This document shows, piece after piece, positions 35,901 to 41,681 of a stretch of DNA of 45,226 nucleotides; the first letter of the stretch is position 1, and the number at the start of each line of letters is the position of its first letter. The stretch is from Sulfurovum sp. (GTDB taxonomy: Bacteria; Campylobacterota; Campylobacteria; Campylobacterales; Sulfurovaceae). The notes under the pieces were generated by a model. It worked only from the letters and a program-made list of their open reading frames with translations. It made no database searches and had not been told where the DNA came from. The stretch is from assembly GCA_027071315.1 (NCBI GenBank), contig JALSUP010000018.1, positions 1 to 45,226 on the forward strand, read 5' to 3'. Position numbers and translations under genes: made by a program.

Positions 35901-36196
35901 CTATTGATTGGTTCTCACTCTCTTTTGATGATGAACTTGCCATTGTCCTGGATGCATTGGATGGTGACTATGCAAACCTGACAGATGAAACCTATGGTGA
36001 AAAAGCACTGGATGCGATCATTGCGCACTTCAATACGAAACTGGTGAAAGGTACATTGAAAGCGGCACAGATAGTAATGATCAAAAGTTATATTGTGACA
36101 CTGCCGACAGATGGGACTGAAAAGAATGCAAGAAGATTGATATCGATAGTTGCAAGGTTGATTCTGGCCACCCAGAATTATATGATTCAAAAATAA
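32981..36196 (+). CDS. Secreted DUF1800 protein with five cadherin-like (CADG) repeats
   Basis: The 1071-residue protein has a signal peptide (about 1-21). Five dystroglycan-type cadherin-like/He-PIG repeats follow (about 23-116, 117-210, 211-299, 300-390, 397-485), each with PxIxGxP, DxDxDxLxF and FDxxTGxLSGxP signatures. The DUF1800 region (about 490-1071) contains YARELMQLFTIGLHRM and TGWD. DUF1800 has no established activity but typically pairs with a DUF1501 gene, as here, 10 bases downstream. The protein is probably periplasmic or on the surface; CADG repeats often bind sugars or other proteins and may bind Ca2+. GGAGGAG precedes the ATG. The c-di-GMP riboswitch lies upstream. Confidence 0.88.
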   Translation: MRDLKHLIWIFVALSTFGWSAAPTIEGVPDTNAIPGQNYVYQPTAADADGDTLTFVIKNQPSWTNFDSTTGRLSGIPSVSDRGEYSNVNIGVTDGTTTTWGNPMVNIGFTLVVDTPPTIEGVPETHVIPGEAYVFQSTAADADGDPLTFVINNKPVWANFDSTTGRLSGTPSTSDRGEYPNINIGVSDGLRTTWGNPVINSGFTLVVNTLPVISGTPLTSIRAGQTYSFTPTASDSDNDTLIFMIRNKPSWATFDPADGTLSGTPQADDRMQYNEVIIAVSDGLEESWIPAFNLRVENNPPVISGTPDPVALVGTQYRFTPTVSDSDGDAIHFRIINKPPGTTFNTETGELSAYAPETAIDMTAKDITIIAIDEKYAQAQLPPFSVTVRNAKYFDAPELLGTPSTSAIEGESYSFLPKVHYYGEGRVVYSIENKPSWTEFSTNTGKLSGIPHAEDVGTSDDIVITAHAGNGTTSSYAPFKITITSTQASSREAFNLLLHASFGPTEASIREVMDMGIEAWVENQLSLPSAYDSKTDGYLTYLERYIQIAQTVDPDNSAWNSATIAEYTAERTDEAPDVAVFKFGPKIFPSVWFENVLHDEDQLRQRVAFALSQILVIDGVREGAASFYDILVKDAFTNYRDLLIDVTFSAEMCKHLTYSGSRGDDPKYHADENYARELMQLFTIGLHRMYLDGTPVYNNGALIENYTSSDIEQIARVFTGWDLYGNQQFGRYSVEFADNTRPIHLFSNGIYHDYGEKEITLEGYGTTISGADPRQEITDVIDNLMQHPNTAPFISKQLIMRLVTSNPSPAYVARIASVFNDNGRGVKGDLKSVVRAILLDPEARSIDPLIAKKVKEPLLAYTQFLRTFDVGYAPVACDASLLGGKSGLKVSNIYVFKSDFQMGLGEGPLTSPTVFNFYDNSFVPNDAGFRDNALVSPEFQIVNEQSITFLSNLFFEALYAYNKDDHMVSRGLLPIDWFSLSFDDELAIVLDALDGDYANLTDETYGEKALDAIIAHFNTKLVKGTLKAAQIVMIKSYIVTLPTDGTEKNARRLISIVARLILATQNYMIQK

Positions 36197-36206
36197 AGGA
36201 GTAATG

Positions 36207-37769
36207 ATGAAAACAGAACGAAGAGACTTTTTGCGGAAAGCGTATCATGCTTCTGTAGTAGCTGCACTGGCCCCAATGGTAGCTCCCCAGGAGATCTATG
36301 CGGCAACAGGCCCCAGCGGTGAATATAAAGCGTTGGTCTATATTATGCTGGAAGGAGGGAATGATGCCTGGAATATGGTTCTGCCCACGTTGAGACAGAG
36401 TGATCTTTCAGCGGTAGACTACCCTGGAAGTTATGATAACTATGCTGCAAATCGTGGACCGGGACTCTCCGTGCTTTATAATGACCTATCCCCAGCACTT
36501 TCCAGTAAGCTGGTAGATGGGAAACTGGATTTCAGTACAGGCAATCCATACCCTGCGAACACAGATACGAACCCGACCTATTTAAGTGGTATGTATCATA
36601 CCGATACGGGACTTGCGGTCAATGCGGTGATGCCTGAACTTGCCCAGATGATGAATGACGGAAAGGTGGCGGCCATAGCATCCGTCGGTACGTTGATAGA
36701 ACCGGCGATGGACGCCGAAAACAAAAAAATACCGGATAGTACTATCCCCGGCTTTATGGGATCACACAATACCCAGAGACGTTATCAGGAAATGGGACAG
36801 GCAAGCAACGTTACGACGAAGGGATGGATAGGACGTCTTTTTGACGAGTGGGGAACCCTGAACGGCAGTGATATGATGGGTAAGAATATTTCATTTGCAG
36901 ATAACAATTATTCTCTGAACGGTGTAAATACTTCGCCCCTTGTCATGTCCACGATACCCAATGCATACAAGGGAGAGATCCGTTCAGTTTATGTAGATGG
37001 AGAATGGCAGGATATAGATACATTGAGTGAAGAGGAGGTAGCTGTACGTAAAAATATGGCGTCAGAAGCGACGCAGAAGCCATTTGAAGACTTCTTCAAC
37101 CGTATGGTGGGACGTTCTTTCGATCTGGACAATCAAATAAAGGGTATCTGGGACAATGCACATCAGTTCTCCGCAACCAACTCCTATGGTGTACCGCTGT
37201 TCTCCGAGCCTGAGCTTCAACTTTACATCGGGAAACATTTGGATACCTCTCTTTTCAAACAGCTCGAAGCGATCTTGAAAATGATTGAGTATGGAAAGAA
37301 CAACGGTATGACCAGACAGGTTTTTTATGTACGGTTCGGGGTCTTTGATACGCACAGTGATCATATAATGCGAAATACGGCCTTGCTGCGTGAGTTGAGT
37401 ATGGGCCTCTATGATTTCCAGAATGCCCTTGAAGAGTTGGGCGCGGCGGATAATGTCACGACATTCACGCTTTCGGACTTCGGCCGCAGTCTCGGTGATA
37501 ACGGAGATGGTACGGATCATGCATGGGCCGGTCTGAACCTGGTTCTTGGCAATGCGGTGAACGGAGGTCTGTACGGAGAATTCCCTGATTGGACGATGGG
37601 TGGTAAACAGGATTACAAGATGAACGGAACGTTCGTCCCGACCTTGAGTGTGGAGCAGCAGCTTGCAACAATCACGAAGTGGTTCGGTGCGGATGATGCT
37701 ATGAACGATATACTCTTTCCGAACCTGAAGAACTTCAATGAACGCGATCTTGGCTTCATGAAGGCATGA
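36207..37769 (+). CDS. Tat-exported DUF1501 protein
   Basis: The 520-residue protein starts with a twin-arginine signal (ERRDFLRK, then a hydrophobic stretch to EIYAA), so it is exported folded. DUF1501 belongs to the alkaline phosphatase/sulfatase-like fold. Family stretches are LEGGNDAWNMVLP near the N-terminus, GVFDTHSDH, LSDFGRSLGDNGDGTDHAW and GGLYGEFPD, whose Asp/His residues could bind metal. The enzymatic activity of the family is unproven. It is almost certainly co-transcribed with the DUF1800 gene. The second of two adjacent ATGs (36207) is better spaced from AAGGAG. Confidence 0.9.
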   Translation: MKTERRDFLRKAYHASVVAALAPMVAPQEIYAATGPSGEYKALVYIMLEGGNDAWNMVLPTLRQSDLSAVDYPGSYDNYAANRGPGLSVLYNDLSPALSSKLVDGKLDFSTGNPYPANTDTNPTYLSGMYHTDTGLAVNAVMPELAQMMNDGKVAAIASVGTLIEPAMDAENKKIPDSTIPGFMGSHNTQRRYQEMGQASNVTTKGWIGRLFDEWGTLNGSDMMGKNISFADNNYSLNGVNTSPLVMSTIPNAYKGEIRSVYVDGEWQDIDTLSEEEVAVRKNMASEATQKPFEDFFNRMVGRSFDLDNQIKGIWDNAHQFSATNSYGVPLFSEPELQLYIGKHLDTSLFKQLEAILKMIEYGKNNGMTRQVFYVRFGVFDTHSDHIMRNTALLRELSMGLYDFQNALEELGAADNVTTFTLSDFGRSLGDNGDGTDHAWAGLNLVLGNAVNGGLYGEFPDWTMGGKQDYKMNGTFVPTLSVEQQLATITKWFGADDAMNDILFPNLKNFNERDLGFMKA

Positions 37770-37901
37770 TGCTGGCATTGCGACAATAAAGTGCAGTAGA
37801 AAGAGATCCCGGGGTACTACCTCGAACATCATCAAGTATGCGGATGAACTGCATGAAATTTATATTTTAAGATTTGGAGTAAAAAATTTAATTTATTAAA
37901 A

Positions 37902-37910
37902 TGCTATAAT
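37902..37910 (+). promoter_or_regulatory. Extended -10 promoter for the S74 fibre gene
   Basis: TGCTATAAT is a perfect extended -10, about 66 bases before the ATG at 37977. The S74 gene is therefore likely to have a promoter of its own downstream of DUF1501. The 207-base spacer 37770-37976 holds no gene I can support. Confidence 0.55.
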
Positions 37911-37976
37911 ATATCGGAGTAAGTTCTTTGGGTTTTTCAGGGGATTTATTTAACATATATTCATAGGAGGGAATAG

Positions 37977-39797
37977 ATGAAAAAGCAAAAAGAAATATTC
38001 AGTCTTGTAGCAGCAATAGCAGTGATGGGAAATGTTTCACTGTATGGAGGAAGTGAAGGGAAGACGGGAGGCAATGTCTATTACGGAGATGGTACCGGAA
38101 GCAGCTTGGATGCAGGCGCGAATGGAGGTAATGTGTTCATGGGCTACTATACCGGTTACAATACGGACTGGGGGAGGCGCAACACTTTCAGCGGTTACCA
38201 GAGTGGCTATAGCAACACATTTGGATCGGACAACACATTCAGCGGCTATCTAAGTGGTTACTTTAACACTGATGGTGGCATTGCGAATACCTTTTTCGGC
38301 TCTCAGAGCGGCTACAGCAACACGATAGGCATCTGGAACACCTTCCTCGGTGCGGGCAGTGGCTACAGTAACACGACTGGCTGGCGAAACACTTTCATCG
38401 GCATGGGCAGTGGCTACAACAACACGACCGGTTTGCGAAATACCTTCCTGGGTGTGGGAAGCGGCTACTACACCACGACCGGACGGCGAAATACCTTCTG
38501 CGGTGCAGGTAGCGGTCATGACAACACGAACGGACAGCGAAACACTTTCTGCGGTGAGGCCAGTGGCTTCCATCACACGAGCGGCGACTACAATATCTTC
38601 GTTGGTTATCGCTCCGGATACAATGCCGATATCAACGGAAGCGTCCTTCTCGGATATGAAGCTGGCTACGATGCAACAAGAGACAATACCCTCTATATCT
38701 CCAACAGTGATACCAATAACTCCCTCATCTATGGAGAGTTCGATACCAAGATGCTGAGAGTCAACGGGGTAATGGAGATCAATTCAACAAAATTTCTTGT
38801 AAGTCAGGCGGATAAAGGTCCCATTTACGGATATCCTGCTTTAAGACTCAATTCTTTTGATCTTCCCAGAACACAGATGGACTGGATAATTGGTTTGCGA
38901 TATGAACCAGAAGTTTTGCCAACACCAAAAGGGGCACTTGCATTTTACAATGCTGCAACCGGTAAAGTTCCATTGCGAATTACCAATGGGGCAAAAGATG
39001 CTCTGCTTGCGTTGATCAAGAGCACTGTTGTAGTAAAGGGGGACCTCAATACTACAGGAGTCATCTCTTCATACCTGGATGTAAACAATACCTTTACAAG
39101 TGAGTTTGCCATGGAACTCTCAAGAGAGAACATTGGTACAGGGTACTCAGATGTCGGATTTACGCTTGAGAACAAAACAGACAGGGGAGGATTTAAATGG
39201 GCGTTGCAAACGGATTATCAAAATGAAGGTTTGGTTGCCTCAAAGATCGGTACGAATGGATATGAGTTTGCAGTAAATAATCCTACAGACAATGTTGACA
39301 ATGTAGAATTGTCAGCAGCCGGTAAAGTCTTTTTTACAGGCGGACACCTGCAGGATCCTTCAAGCAGAAGTTATAAAGATGATATTAAAACACTTGATAT
39401 CAAAACCGCACTGAAAGCTTTCAATAAACTTGAGCCGGTCACCTTTGTCTATAAAGGGCACAAAGAGGATAAAGTGGTCGGTTTCATCGCTGAAGATGTA
39501 CCTGAACTGCTTGCAATGAAGGGAAGAAAAGGTATTAACCCGACCGAGATAGTCGCTGTGTTGACAAAGGTGCTGCAGGAACAGGATAAGGTATTGGCTG
39601 AGACTAGAGCTGAGATGAAAGCTAAAGATAAACAAATAGCCTTGCTTGTAGAAAAACAAAAAGAGCAGTCTCTCAAAATCACTCAACTTGAAACCATGAA
39701 GAAAAAGGTCGCTATGATGGAATCTATTTTGACAAATTTGACTTTAGATACTTCTCACACCAAACAAAAGAAAGTCTCTTTTCAATTTTTGTACTAA
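37977..39797 (+). CDS. Tail-fibre-like repeat protein with C-terminal S74 self-cleaving chaperone domain
   Basis: The 606-residue protein has a likely signal peptide (about 1-25). Ten 17-residue repeats follow (about 52-222, consensus NTFxGxxSGYxNTTGxR), expected to stack as a trimeric beta-structure. A spacer region (223-455) leads to a peptidase S74/intramolecular chaperone domain. That domain has PSSRSYKDDI, where S462 and K467 have the Ser-x4-Lys spacing of the self-cleavage dyad, and VGFIAEDVPEL. A trimerising coiled coil lies at 530-588. Similar domains mature phage tail spikes and some bacterial surface fibres. No phage genes surround it, so a cell-surface fibre or adhesin is favoured. 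A strong AGGAGGG precedes the ATG. Confidence 0.85.
   Translation: MKKQKEIFSLVAAIAVMGNVSLYGGSEGKTGGNVYYGDGTGSSLDAGANGGNVFMGYYTGYNTDWGRRNTFSGYQSGYSNTFGSDNTFSGYLSGYFNTDGGIANTFFGSQSGYSNTIGIWNTFLGAGSGYSNTTGWRNTFIGMGSGYNNTTGLRNTFLGVGSGYYTTTGRRNTFCGAGSGHDNTNGQRNTFCGEASGFHHTSGDYNIFVGYRSGYNADINGSVLLGYEAGYDATRDNTLYISNSDTNNSLIYGEFDTKMLRVNGVMEINSTKFLVSQADKGPIYGYPALRLNSFDLPRTQMDWIIGLRYEPEVLPTPKGALAFYNAATGKVPLRITNGAKDALLALIKSTVVVKGDLNTTGVISSYLDVNNTFTSEFAMELSRENIGTGYSDVGFTLENKTDRGGFKWALQTDYQNEGLVASKIGTNGYEFAVNNPTDNVDNVELSAAGKVFFTGGHLQDPSSRSYKDDIKTLDIKTALKAFNKLEPVTFVYKGHKEDKVVGFIAEDVPELLAMKGRKGINPTEIVAVLTKVLQEQDKVLAETRAEMKAKDKQIALLVEKQKEQSLKITQLETMKKKVAMMESILTNLTLDTSHTKQKKVSFQFLY
38130..38642 (+). repeat. 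Ten in-frame repeats of about 51 bp within the fibre gene
   Basis: Repeats begin at N-T-F/N-V-F/N-I-F codons every 51 bases (one unit is 54). The middle units (about 38337-38591) are the most alike, suggesting recent duplication or gene conversion. The array lies wholly inside the S74 gene and is not a CRISPR. Confidence 0.85.
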
Positions 39798-40693
39798 AAC
39801 ACCAATTTGAGAACGGTATCGGAGAAAAGGATCTCTTCCACCGGAGAGAGCATGCCGTGCCATTCAAATCCGTAAACAGTATCTTTCCCTCTGGCAACTT
39901 CCTGGATGCCGTAATCTTTTGTCAAAAGCAGACCATCGGTTCTGCTGCTGAAGATCATGACATTGTCGATCGTGTCGATGTGCTCAAAGAGGTAAAGGTA
40001 GGCTTCTACATTGAGCAGGGCGGCGATTTTTGGGTTGCAGCCGTAGAGGGCGTGGACATAGTAGCTGCCTTTTTCCCTGATGCTGCAAAAATCTTCTTCC
40101 TGAAGTGAGAGTTCACTTCTTCTGTGGTGGGCGATATCTTCTGCCACGCTGTTTTTGATCTTGAGCATGACAAAGTGCCCCAGATGCTGTTGTTTTCGCT
40201 CACATATCATGGCAAAACTGGAAGGGTAGCGGCACCACTGTTCCAGTTTTTGGTGAGAGACCGTGTAGTAGCCCTGGGCATTGCTTGCCTTTTCAATGTC
40301 TACGACATGTTCCACATACGTTTTATAGGAGTCTTCCTGGTTGAGAACGTGAAAACGGTACTCCTCTTTTTTCTGTTCCGGCAGGTTCCCGATGATGTAC
40401 TGGTAGTTGTCGGTGAAGATCTTTTGAAGAGAATCATACAGATTGTTATAACAGCTTTTGATGATCTTCCGGCATTCATCAGAGCGAAGACAATGGTGGG
40501 AGAGCAGGAAGTGGAGTATTTTTTTCTTTTTCTGAAGACTGGGCGTGGTCATGCTGTTTTCCCACCTGCTGAGTGTGACCACATTGAGTGCCCTGAACTC
40601 TCTGTCATACTCCGAGAGCATCTCCACAAGTACTTTTTGTGTCAGCTTCATCTCTTTGCGGTAGTGTTGTAGCAGTGTGGCAATGGGGTTCAA
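39794..40693 (-). CDS. Helix-turn-helix (XRE-type) regulator with a C-terminal sensor-like domain
   Basis: The 299-residue protein begins with a helix-turn-helix of XRE type (about 4-60: LLQHYRKEMKLTQKVLVEML then LSRWENS). About 230 residues without a recognised domain follow. The C-terminal part contains HLGHFVMLKIK and YGCNPKIAALLNVEAYLYLF, which could be a GNAT-like or ligand-sensing fold; this is a guess. Translation probably starts at a TTG with CAGGAGA upstream; the frame continues to 40798. The gene converges on the fibre gene and overlaps its stop by four bases, so antisense interference is possible. Confidence 0.65.
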   Translation of the reverse strand: MNPIATLLQHYRKEMKLTQKVLVEMLSEYDREFRALNVVTLSRWENSMTTPSLQKKKKILHFLLSHHCLRSDECRKIIKSCYNNLYDSLQKIFTDNYQYIIGNLPEQKKEEYRFHVLNQEDSYKTYVEHVVDIEKASNAQGYYTVSHQKLEQWCRYPSSFAMICERKQQHLGHFVMLKIKNSVAEDIAHHRRSELSLQEEDFCSIREKGSYYVHALYGCNPKIAALLNVEAYLYLFEHIDTIDNVMIFSSRTDGLLLTKDYGIQEVARGKDTVYGFEWHGMLSPVEEILFSDTVLKLVF

Positions 40694-40877
40694 AACTTCT
40701 CCTGGAATTGTTATGCCGATTATAACATATTCATACATTTTGGCCATAATTTTATCAAATTGAAAAGGAAAAAAATTAAATATGATAAATCGAAACACTT
40801 TTAGATATTTTTTATAGTTTTATTGTCCGGTTTTTGTTATGCTTTGAAAAATATATATGATCAAAGGAGTAAGAAAG

Positions 40878-41216
40878 ATGAAAAATATAAGAATGATAGC
40901 ATTGGCAGGTGCAGCTGTTTTGGCATTAGGATTGGGCGGATGTGCAAGTACCGCAGAGAATATGAGAGCTCAGGGATACGGACCAGATTACTCCCAGGGG
41001 TATGGAGACGGTTGTGACAGCGGAAGAAAAGCGGGTGGTTCCATGTTTGACCAGTTCAAGAAAGATGTCAGACGTTATGACAGTAACCATAAATACAAAG
41101 AGGGCTGGGATGACGGATATAAAGAGTGTAGATCGGAAGAGAAGCAGTTGATGAAAAATATCAATGAATCCTCCCGTGAACAGGCCATTAGAGACAGCGT
41201 AAAATACAGATATTAG
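40878..41216 (+). CDS. Small lipoprotein, function unknown
   Basis: The 112-residue protein has a lipoprotein signal with lipobox GLGGC (about Cys23). The mature part has two copies of a short motif, SQGYGDGCDSGRK and KEGWDDGYKECRS, each with DG and one cysteine, and a charged C-terminus. No family is recognised. AAAGGAG lies eight bases before the chosen ATG; an in-frame ATG at 40857 is poorly placed. The next gene follows after 22 bases and may be co-transcribed. Confidence 0.72.
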   Translation: MKNIRMIALAGAAVLALGLGGCASTAENMRAQGYGPDYSQGYGDGCDSGRKAGGSMFDQFKKDVRRYDSNHKYKEGWDDGYKECRSEEKQLMKNINESSREQAIRDSVKYRY

Positions 41217-41238
41217 AAAAAAGATACAAAGGGATACG

Positions 41239-41568
41239 ATGAAAAAAACAGTAATAACAGCAATTTTGGTTGCCTTGACAGGAACACTCTGCGCAGGAAA
41301 TGTCTACTCTCCGGATCAGGGGATCATCTGTGACAAAAAGTCTCAGTTCTGTGCAGACAGTGAAGGTATCTCTCTGGAATGGACCAAAGAGTACCTGGGT
41401 GCCAAAGCAGAGGCCAGATGGACAAAACACATCACAAAAGATTTCGACACGACGATCTTCACCATGTCCAACGGACTCTATTGTGATACCAATAAAAAGA
41501 TATGTAAAAAATCAAAATGGGATGATAATGCAGATCCGCACTGGACAAAAATAATGTTCGGAAAATAA
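41239..41568 (+). CDS. YcgJ-like exported protein
   Basis: The 109-residue protein has a signal peptide (about 1-19). The mature part follows the E. coli YcgJ pattern as I remember it: VYSPDQGIICDKKSQFCADSEGISL, KEYLG, then FDTTIFTMSNGLYCDTNKKIC. Four conserved cysteines likely form two disulfides. The function of the family is unknown. It lies 22 bases after the small lipoprotein gene. A GATACAAAGGGATACG stretch provides the ribosome-binding site. Confidence 0.65.
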   Translation: MKKTVITAILVALTGTLCAGNVYSPDQGIICDKKSQFCADSEGISLEWTKEYLGAKAEARWTKHITKDFDTTIFTMSNGLYCDTNKKICKKSKWDDNADPHWTKIMFGK

Positions 41569-41595
41569 TTCTGAATTATCCAACAATGCTTCTAT

Positions 41596-41623
41596 AGCAA
41601 AGTGTGCTGCAATGCACTTTGCT
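41596..41623 (+). terminator. Hairpin after the YcgJ-like gene
   Basis: AGCAAAGTG and CACTTTGCT form a perfect 9-bp stem with a ten-base loop, and outer TATAG/CTATA bases can extend it. No U tract follows. It separates the two small exported-protein genes from the M16 peptidase gene. Confidence 0.5.
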
Positions 41624-41638
41624 CTATACTGCTATTTT

Positions 41639-41663
41639 CACTACACTACACTACACTACACTA
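41639..41663. repeat. Pentanucleotide microsatellite (CACTA x5) before the M16 gene
   Basis: Five uninterrupted copies of CACTA end 18 bases before the chosen M16 start. The unit length is not a multiple of three, so copy-number change would shift any frame read through it and alter promoter or leader spacing. Confidence 0.85.
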
Positions 41664-41681
41664 TATAGACAAGGCTTATTA

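Noticed and set aside
37062-37835. 257-codon minus-strand ORF opposite DUF1501
   Set aside because: Shadow of a clear Tat-exported DUF1501 gene; no ribosome-binding site.
38130-38642. Regular repeats considered as a CRISPR array
   Set aside because: The repeats are coding, in frame, with no unique spacers and no cas genes.
37977-39797. Fibre gene considered as part of a prophage
   Set aside because: No capsid, tail, lysis or integrase genes on either side; the protein has a signal-peptide-like start.
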